Assembly: GCF_001748225.1 (NCBI RefSeq)
Contig: NZ_BDFE01000017.1
Coordinates: 248,001-312,000, forward strand
Direction of reading: 5' to 3'
Length of the DNA: 64,000 nucleotides
Origin: Desulfoplanes formicivorans
GTDB taxonomy: Bacteria; Desulfobacterota; Desulfovibrionia; Desulfovibrionales; Desulfomicrobiaceae
How positions within the stretch are numbered: the first letter of the stretch is position 1; each line of letters starts with the position of its first letter. The position numbers and the translations under genes are program-made. Shown here piece after piece: positions 10,606 to 18,454 of the stretch. A model generated the notes under the pieces. That model was not told the origin of the DNA. It did not search any database and worked only from the letters and a program-made list of their open reading frames with translations.

Positions 10606-10639
10606 AACGCCCCTGTACACGACCGTGTACAGGGGCGTT
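10606..10639. terminator. Hairpin terminator between convergent genes
   Basis: Perfect 15-bp stem (10606-10620 with 10625-10639) with a GACC loop. On the minus strand it is followed by five T, so it mainly ends the amidohydrolase transcript; on the plus strand the T-tract is weak. Confidence 0.8.
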
Positions 10640-10770
10640 CCTGCTTGTGTGATCCATGTGTTCTTGCGAACCAGGCATCTTGGCGCCCCCCCGCCTGAAC
10701 CGAATCCTGGATCTCGAATCCGTTGCAGGTGGACATGATGCGCGATGATCCACCTTCCTGGCAGGCTGGT

Positions 10771-11976
10771 TCACTCTCTTTCAAGCATTGCCAAACACGC
10801 CCGTTTGCCCGGTTCAATGGTTCCATATTGAGCATCAACCCCCAGGATGGCCGCAGCATTTCTGGTTGCCATGCGTAGCACGCCTTCCAGATCAAGGCCC
10901 GGGTCCACATTCAGTACCGCATCCATTTCACGGGCAAGGTCCAGGTCATTGTTGGAACTGAGCCCATCGGTTCCCAGACACAGACGAATGCCTGCCTGAC
11001 GCATAGAGGCAACCGGAGGCGTGCCCACGCCAATATACACATTGCTGCGCGGGCACAGACAAACCGATGTTCCGGTGGAGGCCAACAGCTCCACATCCCG
11101 ATCGTTGACGTGTACGCAATGGACAGCCAGGGTAGTGGGCCCGAGCAGCCCCAGCTTATGGGCACAGGCCACAGGGGTCATGCCCGAGGGAACAAACCAG
11201 GAAGGCAACAGGCCGGATTTGCCGAGAACAGCGGCCAAAGGACCGGTGCCGTCACGCATGAGTTCCACCTCGTCAAGGGACTCGGCCAGATGGAGGGCAA
11301 AAGGAAGGTTGTGCTCTTCACACCAGGCCTTGGTCAATTGCAGGATTCTGGGGTGGGTGGAATACAGGGCGTGGCCGGCATAGGCAAACCGGCCGCCGGG
11401 CAGGTAGCGATCAACCAGATCCCGGGCAAAAGCATAGGGTCGCAAGGACTCGTCCTTTGGTTTGGCAAATCCCATGCGCTGGATCATGAACAACACGTCC
11501 ACCAGGGAATCCCTTTCCATGATGGACGCCACCAGGGGGGCGTTATGGCCACCCATATCAGCTGCCAGCACGGTTCCTGTCTGGTAAAGCTGACTCAGGG
11601 CGTGGGCAATGGCCTCCTCACGGGCAGGGGCCTGCATCAAGGCAAACAAACTCTCGGCCCATGCGGTGAATCCTTTGTGGGCATCTGGCTGCCCGGCCAG
11701 ATGCGACAGTTCGAGATGCGTGTGCCCATTGATCAGGCCCGGGATGAGCCATGCCTTGTGGCAATCAATGATGGGGACATCATGCCGGGCGGCCAGATCC
11801 GCTGCCCTGCCGATCTTCTTGACCACCGGGTACGACTTCTGCCCCAGGGTAACAAGCACCCCGCCATGGTCAATGGTCCCCCATGGGGAAGACATGGTCA
11901 GAACCCGTGCTGAGCGGACAAGAACCAGGTTCTGATCGGGTGCACCTGGCGGCAATTGAACTGGAAAAACATGCAT
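10771..11976 (-). CDS. Amidohydrolase-family deaminase
   Basis: A 401-residue metal-dependent amidohydrolase of the cytosine/adenosine-deaminase branch. LIPGLINGHTHLELS carries the first metal-binding His-x-His, LPFALHLAES the third histidine, LAVHCVHVNDRDVELL the fourth, and CLGTDGLSSNNDLDL the metal aspartate. This branch includes aminodeoxyfutalosine deaminase of the futalosine menaquinone pathway (MqnX), S-adenosylhomocysteine deaminase and chlorohydrolases. HTHLELS fits the MqnX-like group, but no other mqn gene is in the window, so the substrate is open. No clear Shine-Dalgarno sequence decides the start. Confidence 0.8.
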   Translation of the reverse strand: MHVFPVQLPPGAPDQNLVLVRSARVLTMSSPWGTIDHGGVLVTLGQKSYPVVKKIGRAADLAARHDVPIIDCHKAWLIPGLINGHTHLELSHLAGQPDAHKGFTAWAESLFALMQAPAREEAIAHALSQLYQTGTVLAADMGGHNAPLVASIMERDSLVDVLFMIQRMGFAKPKDESLRPYAFARDLVDRYLPGGRFAYAGHALYSTHPRILQLTKAWCEEHNLPFALHLAESLDEVELMRDGTGPLAAVLGKSGLLPSWFVPSGMTPVACAHKLGLLGPTTLAVHCVHVNDRDVELLASTGTSVCLCPRSNVYIGVGTPPVASMRQAGIRLCLGTDGLSSNNDLDLAREMDAVLNVDPGLDLEGVLRMATRNAAAILGVDAQYGTIEPGKRACLAMLERE

Positions 11977-12173
11977 GGCCTTGGCCTGCCAGAATTCCCC
12001 CTACATGGCAACGTTCTCCAGCGTCGTGTCCCTGGACATCTTTACCGCATGAACACAAGGCAAAATCAAAAAAAGGCTGGCAGAATCCTGCTGTTTGGTG
12101 CATGATGCAAGGGTGTCCATACCTTTTGCAAAGGCAAGTCCTTGACCCTTTAGCACAACCCAGGAAGTCACCC

Positions 12174-12353
12174 ATGAAAATGCCGGTTCAACGTTATCGC
12201 ATGAGCGATCTGCACGCCATTGATCGCAAACTCAGGGAATTAAAGATCCATTTTGAAAAAGTCGTCACGGAAACAGGAGGCATTCGTTTTGTGCAAGGCG
12301 AACGCACCGTTGCCCTCTGGCATCGGGACGACCAGGCCCTGACCATATATTGA
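12174..12353 (+). CDS. Small hypothetical protein, 59 aa
   Basis: The ATG at 12174 is preceded by AGGAAG at 12162-12167. The protein is basic at its N-terminus (MKMPVQRYRMSDLHAIDRK) with an amphipathic helix and a short beta-like end (FVQGERTVALWHRDDQ). It is too short for a known enzyme and no family is recognised. It lies 54 bases upstream of a lipoprotein gene in the same direction and may share its transcript. Confidence 0.6.
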   Translation: MKMPVQRYRMSDLHAIDRKLRELKIHFEKVVTETGGIRFVQGERTVALWHRDDQALTIY

Positions 12354-12407
12354 CGGCCTGCCCCAACAATGTCGTGTTCTTATCCCCCCTTTTGCCCGGA
12401 AGGTCTC

Positions 12408-13001
12408 ATGATGCCTGTTACTCCACATCGCCTTGCACTACTCCTGCCGGTCATGCTCTTCCTGTTTGGATGTACCCGTGTTCCGGACCCCCAACCTGTT
12501 TTCGATTCCGTCAGGCTGTACACGGAAAGCATTGACCTGACCATGCACATGCTGGCCAACGATGCCCTGTACCAACGTCTCGAGCAAAGTCTGCCCAATA
12601 TCAAAAGGGCCCATGGCCTGGAAAAGGAACGCTGCCTCATCCTTACGGGCTGGTCTCCGTTTTCCGACAAGGTGAGCAACCCTTCTGCCGAACACGTTCT
12701 CCATCAACTGGAAAAGTCCGACTGGCATCTGCACAAGAAGCATCCGGACAAGACAATCACCAGCCGATTGATACCGATTTTCCCCTGTGCCCTGGAATTC
12801 ACCATGCGGTATACAGTGGATGACACGGACTATGTGGACATGGGCATGGATGTGATCACCCGGGACAACTACCTCTTCTCCATCAAGATCCATGGCAACG
12901 CCACGGTCATGGATCAGGAACATGCGCGTTTTCGCCAGGAATTTGACCAGATCCGCAGGGTTCTCAAAACCTTGCATGATCAGGAACCACCCCAAACCTG
13001 A
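12408..13001 (+). CDS. Putative lipoprotein, 197 aa
   Basis: The start ATG-ATG at 12408/12411 follows GGAAGG at 12398-12403. Residues 1-23 are a lipoprotein signal with lipobox LFLFGC, so the mature protein would be lipid-anchored at the Cys. The rest is soluble, with helical content and a central strand region (FTMRYTVDDTDYVDMGMDVI). No named family was recognised. A GC-rich hairpin follows the stop codon directly. Confidence 0.7.
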   Translation: MMPVTPHRLALLLPVMLFLFGCTRVPDPQPVFDSVRLYTESIDLTMHMLANDALYQRLEQSLPNIKRAHGLEKERCLILTGWSPFSDKVSNPSAEHVLHQLEKSDWHLHKKHPDKTITSRLIPIFPCALEFTMRYTVDDTDYVDMGMDVITRDNYLFSIKIHGNATVMDQEHARFRQEFDQIRRVLKTLHDQEPPQT

Positions 13002-13002
13002 A

Positions 13003-13036
13003 GGCCTGGTTGCCGGGTGTCCACAGCAACCAGGCC
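13003..13036 (+). terminator. Possible terminator hairpin without T-tract
   Basis: Perfect 11-bp stem (13003-13013 with 13026-13036, GGCCTGGTTGC) with a 12-base loop, starting two bases after the lipoprotein stop. There is no T-run, so it may act with Rho or protect the mRNA 3' end. Confidence 0.45.
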
Positions 13037-13123
13037 GGCCAGGGCTTGCCGACACGTCCTTTGAGATAATTCTCCGCTCACGTCCTTAGCTGACAGGATA
13101 TCTCCCAGGCATGACAGCGCATT

Positions 13124-13276
13124 CTATTTTTTGTTCTTTTTCTTTCTCCCATCCAGGGAGCAGCTGGAGCTACCAACACCTCAGCCGCCTTTGCCCGTGA
13201 GGATTCTGAACACAATGATCGCTGCAAACACAAGAACCAGAATCCATGTCAACGAGTTCAACAATCCGCCTTCCAT
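13124..13276 (-). CDS. Candidate small membrane selenoprotein (UGA read as Sec)
   Basis: On the minus strand an ATG at 13276 follows a near-ideal GGAGGAAGG. The first 31 codons give a short polar start, one hydrophobic helix (about residues 9-25, TWILVLVFAAIIVF) and Lys-Gly-Gly, then an in-frame TGA at 13183-13181. The frame stays open for 18 more codons (GVGSSSCSLDGRKKKNKK) to TAG. The Gly-Gly-X-Gly-rich tail with a later Cys is what I recall of small single-helix Cys-rich membrane proteins such as FeoB-associated ones, with Sec replacing a Cys. Downstream of the UGA, 13160-13146 forms a hairpin CUCCC-UGGAU-GGGAG, its loop 25 bases after the UGA and carrying G at its second position, as bacterial SECIS elements do. 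The alternative is a plain 31-aa protein ending at TGA. Confidence 0.55.
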
Positions 13277-13491
13277 AACCTTCCTCCCTGTCTGACTGGA
13301 CACAGACCTTACCGGGTGCTCATCCCATGGACGTTCCATGCGGCGCCCGCATCTTCATGCCATAAGCACGGTCTGCAGGACTTTCAAGCCCACAGACACG
13401 ATTGGGCCCGTCCAATCCTTCCAGATCTAACCCTTCGAAACCCCGATTTTTTCATTTTTTGCTCAAAAAACAAAAAAGCGTCTTTTTTGGG

Positions 13492-13520
13492 TTGACACCC
13501 ACACCACGCTTCTATAGAAA
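13492..13520 (+). promoter_or_regulatory. Sigma-70-type promoter for the tRNA cluster
   Basis: A consensus -35 TTGACA at 13492-13497 is followed by TATAGAAA at 13513-13520 (15 bases to TATAGA, 17 to TAGAAA), about 20 bases before the mature tRNA-Val start. Confidence 0.7.
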
Positions 13521-13540
13521 GCGTTCTCCGTTGTTCGGAA

Positions 13541-13616
13541 GGGCGGTTAGCTCAGCTGGGAGAGCATCGGCCTTACAAGCCGAGGGTCACAGGTTCGAGC
13601 CCTGTACCGCCCACCA
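13541..13616 (+). tRNA. tRNA-Val (anticodon TAC)
   Basis: A 76-base cloverleaf with encoded CCA. The acceptor GGGCGGT pairs with ACCGCCC, the anticodon loop is CTTACAA (TAC), and the T-loop is GGTTCGAGCC. It is first in a three-tRNA transcript. Confidence 0.97.
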
Positions 13617-13631
13617 GAAGAGTTTGTTTGC

Positions 13632-13708
<77 letters not shown>

Positions 13709-13758
13709 CAAAAAACCTTGACAAGCTCAATCGGTCTGAATAAACGGATGCTTCACGC

Positions 13759-13835
<77 letters not shown>

Positions 13836-13844
13836 CAAGAAAAC

Positions 13845-13876
13845 AAGGGATCATGTGCAAACATGGTCCCTTTTTT
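13845..13876 (+). terminator. Terminator of the tRNA operon
   Basis: A 12-bp stem (13845-13856 with 13861-13872, AAGGGATCATGT with one T-G pair) with a GCAA loop, running into a T-tract. Confidence 0.85.
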
Positions 13877-14024
13877 CGTTGATCATTACCAGGCCCCTGC
13901 GTGCATGCGTTACCCAACAGACGCGTGGCTCCAGAATAACCCCAGAAGAACAACGGTCCTGTTGCTCCCCAGGGACGTGCACACCAGCCCCCTGCCGGAT
14001 CCCCCTCACGGCACCTTTGATTGA

Positions 14025-14474
14025 TCAGAACTTCCTGTCCAGCAGGAGATGGGAAAAATACCCCAGCACGGTTGCCCCGTAAAAGGGAAGAAGATGCTGC
14101 CACGGAGTTTGGTATAACCAAACAGGCAGAATGACCATGGGCAGCGGCACCAGAAGCATGGCCCACCAGGTGTGGGTCCACCCGCGGTGGCGTCCCACAG
14201 CCGGCAACAGGGCGCAAAAACCCAGGATGGCCGACCATTTGTAGTCTCCCTGGATCAGGAGTGCCAGATCCACGACAACGAGAACGGCATAAAAAAAATT
14301 TTGCCCCTTGGAATCCGTGTCCACATCCGGAAAGAGAGCGCCCATCAGAACGAGGCTCACCAGAAGCAGAGCCGTCTTGATATCCGGCAAGTATATCCCG
14401 AACCAGATCAACCCGGCCAATGTTCCTGCGCCAGCCAGCAATCCTCCAGCCAAATGCCCGCGGTATCCCGGCAT
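14025..14474 (-). CDS. YdjM/DUF457-type membrane metal-dependent hydrolase
   Basis: A 149-residue inner-membrane protein; the ATG at 14474 follows AGGGAGG, which decides it over a start at 14495. It has four or five hydrophobic helices, with His and Asp residues in GYRGHLAGG, GALFPDVDTDSKG, GRHRGWTHTWW and FSHLLLDRKF. This His/Asp pattern is that of the LexA-regulated YdjM family (PF04307), thought to be membrane-embedded metal hydrolases. The physiological substrate is unknown. Confidence 0.82.
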   Translation of the reverse strand: MPGYRGHLAGGLLAGAGTLAGLIWFGIYLPDIKTALLLVSLVLMGALFPDVDTDSKGQNFFYAVLVVVDLALLIQGDYKWSAILGFCALLPAVGRHRGWTHTWWAMLLVPLPMVILPVWLYQTPWQHLLPFYGATVLGYFSHLLLDRKF

Positions 14475-14506
14475 GTTCCCTCCCTGCAAAACCAATACGC
14501 CCTCAA

Positions 14507-14541
14507 AAAAACGCCACCCCGAGAACCGGGGTGACGTTTTT
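14507..14541. terminator. Terminator between sufB and the upstream region
   Basis: A GC-rich stem (CACCCC with GGGGTG plus ACG/CGT, one internal mismatch) flanked by A and T runs, so it can act in both directions. Confidence 0.65.
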
Positions 14542-14650
14542 CACGGTAACGAATGCTGCAATACGATGATCAATTTTTGAAAATAGCTTTCCTGAACAAT
14601 ATGTCTGCGCGCTGTCCCCATCCTTTCCAGAGGACCATCCCAGCGCCCTT

Positions 14651-15838
14651 CTAGAACATGTCGCCCTCATGCTCGGCAATGGTCCGATCAATGTTCTCCT
14701 TGAGTTCCCGGGGCAACCCCATGATGTCCACGTTCAGAAACCCGCGAACAATGGTCGAGGTAGCCTCGTCTTCGTCAAGTCCACGAGCCATGAGATATTC
14801 GATCTCTTCCTGGGCGATCTTGCCCACGGCGGCCTCATGGGAGAGCTCCACCCCGGTGCGGGTGCCCTTGAGCTCGGGAATGGCATGAATGACCCCGTCG
14901 CCCAGAATGAGACCCTTGCATTCGAGATGTCCCTTGGCTGGCACGGCATTGCCCACGATCTCTCCCCGGGCAATATTCATCCCGCCCGTGGTGATGGTCC
15001 GGGAGATGATTTCTCCGCGGGTCTCAGGGGCATTGAGGATGATCCGGTTGCCCGTATCCACATGTGACCCCTTGGGGGTGACAATGACCGCATTGAACCG
15101 GGCCACTGCCCCGCGCCCATTGAGATGGATGGTGGGATAGGACTGGACGGACTTGACCCTGTTCAGCAGGATGTAATTGTTCAGAAACACCCCGTCTTCC
15201 TCCACGATCCCCACGGTCCTGGGCCTGACCACCACGTCCTCGCCCCAGTTGTGAATCATGGTGAAGGTCAGTCTGCCCCCCTTCTTGATGTAAAATTCCG
15301 AAATACCCAGATGCATGGCCGAAACCACGTCATGGGACGTGGCACACCCCGTGATGATGTGGACTTCGGAGTTTTCCTCCACAATCACCACGTTATGCAC
15401 GTTCTGCCCGGTGTTTTCCCCCTTGATGAACAGACAGGACTGAACCGGTTCGGTGATCTTGGCCCCCTTTTCCGTCCGGATGAAATAGCCGCCCTGGGTC
15501 TTCTGGGCCGCCGAGGCTCGGGTGAATTCATCCTGATCCTTGTCCACGGCCTTCCAGAAATAGTCGGGCAAGCCATCATATTTGGCCAGGGCCTCGTTGA
15601 TACCCAGCACCTCGACCCCTTTCTGACAGGAAGAACAATGCACCTTGGCGTGATCAAACTGCAGATAGGTGCCGCTGCGCCCCTTCTGGGAAACGTCCAC
15701 ACCGGCCATGAGCAACTGTTCACGATCCTCGGGAGTGACCCGGTCAATCCCCTTGATCACATCATCTTCCCCGCCGGAGAAGGCATACCGTTGGAGATCC
15801 ACCTCGACCTTTTCCTGGTTCGCTTTTAGTTCAGACAT
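14651..15838 (-). CDS. sufB: SufB/SufD-family Fe-S scaffold subunit
   Basis: A 395-residue SufBD-family beta-helix protein. GGAG lies 8 bases before the ATG at 15838, which is inside the end of sufC (13-base overlap), so the two are translationally coupled. The core has the usual repeats (VHIITGCATSHDV, GISEFYIKKGGRLTFTMIHNW) and the C-terminal segment LSHEAAVGKIAQEEIEYLMARGL, where SufB/SufD carry a conserved His and Glu. Cysteines in VHCSSCQKG and the one in ECKGLILGDG are candidate cluster ligands. With SufC it would form an SufB2C2 scaffold assembling Fe-S clusters. No sufS, sufU, sufD or sufE is adjacent, which matches the minimal SufCB/SmsCB arrangement of many anaerobes. Confidence 0.9.
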   Translation of the reverse strand: MSELKANQEKVEVDLQRYAFSGGEDDVIKGIDRVTPEDREQLLMAGVDVSQKGRSGTYLQFDHAKVHCSSCQKGVEVLGINEALAKYDGLPDYFWKAVDKDQDEFTRASAAQKTQGGYFIRTEKGAKITEPVQSCLFIKGENTGQNVHNVVIVEENSEVHIITGCATSHDVVSAMHLGISEFYIKKGGRLTFTMIHNWGEDVVVRPRTVGIVEEDGVFLNNYILLNRVKSVQSYPTIHLNGRGAVARFNAVIVTPKGSHVDTGNRIILNAPETRGEIISRTITTGGMNIARGEIVGNAVPAKGHLECKGLILGDGVIHAIPELKGTRTGVELSHEAAVGKIAQEEIEYLMARGLDEDEATSTIVRGFLNVDIMGLPRELKENIDRTIAEHEGDMF

Positions 15839-16593
15839 CTGACACACTCCTTGTAGCCGTATTTGCTGATGTGATCGAGAATATCCCGGGGTCGATTGGG
15901 TTTGGCATCACAGCACAACCGTCCGTCATACATGACCTGACCGCGATCGGCATTGACATAGTCCAAAATATATCCGGTATGGGTGATGATCAGTCCCGAG
16001 GTGATGTGCCTGGCCCTGCGATCCCGCATGGTTTCATAGGGGGAAGGTTCCAGGGGACCATCCAGCAGCTTGCGTGCGGTCTTGCCCACAAGGGCCATGT
16101 TCTCCAGATCCACTCCCGACTCAGGCTCGTCAAACAGGACCAGATACGGATCCTGGGCCATGAGCTGGAGGAGCTCCGAACGCTTGATCTCGCCGCCGGA
16201 AAAACCGTCATTGATGTCGCGTTCCAGAAAGGACTCGAAGTTGACTGTCCGGGCCATGCCGGGAACGTCAAAATGCTTGTCCCGGGCACAGAGGCGCACC
16301 AGATCCCTGGTCTTCAACCCGTGAATGGTCGGCGGCCGCTGAAAGGACATGCCAATGCCAAGACGGGCCCGTTCATAGGTGGGCATATGGGTGATATCCT
16401 TGCCCCGGAAAATGATCTGACCGGCAGTCACTTCATAGCCGTTAAATCCCATGATGGTCATGAGCAGACTGGTTTTGCCCGATCCATTGGGCCCGAACAG
16501 GATGAATGTTTCCCCATCCTCTATGTTCAAGTTGATCCCCTTGAGGACCTCCTTGTCACCGATTTTGACATGCAAATCATGTATGTTGAGCAT
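15826..16593 (-). CDS. sufC: SufC-type ABC ATPase for Fe-S assembly
   Basis: A 255-residue ABC ATPase. Walker A is FGPNGSGKTSLL, the signature is FSGGEIKRSELLQL (the SufC form of LSGGE), and Walker B is PYLVLFDEPESGVD. It powers conformational change of the SufB scaffold. The ATG at 16593 follows GGGAG; a longer frame to 16665 has no support. It is the first gene of the sufCB operon, with a likely promoter at 16695-16724. The C-terminal end KECVRCLN contains two cysteines. Confidence 0.93.
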   Translation of the reverse strand: MLNIHDLHVKIGDKEVLKGINLNIEDGETFILFGPNGSGKTSLLMTIMGFNGYEVTAGQIIFRGKDITHMPTYERARLGIGMSFQRPPTIHGLKTRDLVRLCARDKHFDVPGMARTVNFESFLERDINDGFSGGEIKRSELLQLMAQDPYLVLFDEPESGVDLENMALVGKTARKLLDGPLEPSPYETMRDRRARHITSGLIITHTGYILDYVNADRGQVMYDGRLCCDAKPNRPRDILDHISKYGYKECVRCLN

Positions 16594-16694
16594 ATCTACT
16601 CCCTCTGGTTGCAGGTGGAAGCGAGCATAAAACATCTCGCGGCCCAGAAGCCGGGCCTTGAACACTCCAGTTGGTTGTTATGCCAAGACAATCA

Positions 16695-16724
16695 CCTATA
16701 GGAACACGGGTCGGTGCAAGTCAA
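16695..16724 (-). promoter_or_regulatory. Likely sigma-70 promoter of sufCB
   Basis: On the minus strand TTGACT (16724-16719) and TATAGG (16700-16695) are separated by 18 bases, about 100 bases before the sufC start. No IscR- or Rrf2-type palindrome was recognised. The remaining 16725-16934 up to cvpA shows no gene. Confidence 0.5.
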
Positions 16725-16934
16725 GAAAGAGTGGTTCGTTGACTCTTGATCCGTGCATGGACAAAAGCAATGAATCCGGCACCAACCGATACAGACGTCC
16801 TGTTCCTTCCAAGACGGCAGTACCGGCTGTACATTTGATCGACTCCGTACTAGAAAGCCGCGAATCGGTTGTGATCATTGGCATCACCTTTCTTTTGCCA
16901 CTCTTCCAACCTCTTCCTTATGCAGGAGGAAACA

Positions 16935-17507
16935 ATGAACACATTGGATATCGTCTTTGTCATCATCCTGGGCACCCTATGCCTGCGGGGCATCTTCAGG
17001 GGCATGGTCCGGGAGATTGCATCTATTCTGGGGCTGGTGCTGGCCTTTGTTCTGGCCAACAAATTTCACGAGGAGTTGCTGCCCTCGATCCAAAAATTCA
17101 TCGCAACACCCGGGTATGCCCGGGCAACCGCCTATCTGGTCATTTTCTTTGGCACCATGATTGCGGTGTTCGTTGTATCCACCCTGCTCAAGCACTTTCT
17201 CAAAATGATCATGCTCGGCTGGCTGGACCGACTGGGCGGGGGCGGACTGGGACTGGCCAAGGGCCTGCTCCTGTGCAGCGTTATCCTCATCGTCCTGACC
17301 ACGTTTCTCTCCCCCAAAACATCCCTCCTCTCCACATCCAAAGTGGCCCCGTATATAGGCATGGTCAACAACGCCCTTGCGGGATTTCTGCCCGACAACA
17401 TGCAGGATGAATTTCGTTCCAAAAGCTCCTCCCTCAAGGAACTCTGGCACGCCGACTGGATGGAAAAACTGAAACAAAAGCAGGAAGCATTGCGTGGAAA
17501 CAACTAA
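16935..17507 (+). CDS. CvpA-family membrane protein
   Basis: A 190-residue protein with AGGAGGA just before the ATG at 16935. Four hydrophobic helices occur in the first 150 residues (TLDIVFVIILGTLCLRG, ILGLVLAFVLANKF, ATAYLVIFFGTMIAVFVV, GLGLAKGLLLCSVILIV), with LDRLGGGGLGLAKG the typical CvpA loop. CvpA proteins are linked to colicin V export and envelope homeostasis; the biochemical role is unclear. Its 3' end overlaps mazG by 14 bases, so the two are co-translated. Confidence 0.85.
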   Translation: MNTLDIVFVIILGTLCLRGIFRGMVREIASILGLVLAFVLANKFHEELLPSIQKFIATPGYARATAYLVIFFGTMIAVFVVSTLLKHFLKMIMLGWLDRLGGGGLGLAKGLLLCSVILIVLTTFLSPKTSLLSTSKVAPYIGMVNNALAGFLPDNMQDEFRSKSSSLKELWHADWMEKLKQKQEALRGNN

Positions 17508-18303
17508 TACGAACATTCAACAGATCATTGATGTCATCGAACGTTTGGTCGCTCCCGACGGCTGTCCCTGGGACCGCCAACAAACGCCCGAAACCTTGTG
17601 TGACTATGTCATTGAAGAATGCTTCGAACTGGTGGAAGCCATTCGGGACAAGGATATTGACGGCATCAGGGAAGAACTCGGCGATGTCTTTTTTTTGCTG
17701 ACGTTCATTGGCCAGTGGTACGCCCGGGCAGGCAATTTTTCCCTGGACCAGGTCTGGCAGGAAAACGCCGCCAAAATGATCCGCAGACACCCCCATGTTT
17801 TTGCTGATCAGGATATCACCACTGCTTCCCAACTCTACGCCAACTGGGAACGCATCAAAAAGCAGGAAAAGGCCGACCACGGAGATGGCCCCCAAAAGGT
17901 TTTTGCTTCACTGCCCAAAGCCCTTCCCCCGTTGCTGCGCGCCTACCGGATCAATTCCAAGGCCGCCCGGATCGGGTTTACCTGGGACAAGGACGAGGAT
18001 CAGGAGACCAAGCTGCGTGAAGAATGGCAGGAGTGGCTCGAAGCCAAACAAAGCGGCGATCCCCGGCAGATGGAAGAGGAGTTCGGCGACTACCTCTTTG
18101 CACTCACGGAATACGGCCGCAGACATAATCTCAAGGCCAATACCTGTCTGAGCAGGGCCAACAAGAAATTTCTCGACAGGTTCGACAAGCTTGAGAACCT
18201 GGCCATTGAACGGGGATTGGACATCTCGGAGATGAGTCTTCAGGAAATGGATCAGCTCTGGGATACGATCAAGCAACAGGAAGACAAGTCCGGTTCGGAT
18301 TGA
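17494..18303 (+). CDS. mazG: Nucleoside triphosphate pyrophosphohydrolase MazG
   Basis: A 269-residue two-domain MazG, starting at a GTG at 17494 with AGGAAG upstream and overlapping cvpA. CPWDRQQTPETLCDYVIEE and ELVEAIRDKDIDGIREELGD contain the metal-binding Glu residues (EExxE...ExxD). A second, weaker MazG domain lies in the C-terminal half (EEFGDYLFALTEYGRRH). The enzyme hydrolyses NTPs to NMP and pyrophosphate, limiting misincorporation and, in E. coli, modulating ppGpp. Length is as usual for the full-length form. Confidence 0.95.
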   Translation: METTNTNIQQIIDVIERLVAPDGCPWDRQQTPETLCDYVIEECFELVEAIRDKDIDGIREELGDVFFLLTFIGQWYARAGNFSLDQVWQENAAKMIRRHPHVFADQDITTASQLYANWERIKKQEKADHGDGPQKVFASLPKALPPLLRAYRINSKAARIGFTWDKDEDQETKLREEWQEWLEAKQSGDPRQMEEEFGDYLFALTEYGRRHNLKANTCLSRANKKFLDRFDKLENLAIERGLDISEMSLQEMDQLWDTIKQQEDKSGSD

Positions 18304-18454
18304 CCGAACAGACAACAGCCCTTGTTTCCTGCTGCACGGTCCTGGCAAGGAACTCCCGGATCCAGTTCCGGGATCCATCCGTGGCAAGGTTCCATCACCA
18401 GCACCTACTACCCTTCACCGGAGTGACGGGCAGATCCCGTCGACATATTCCGGC

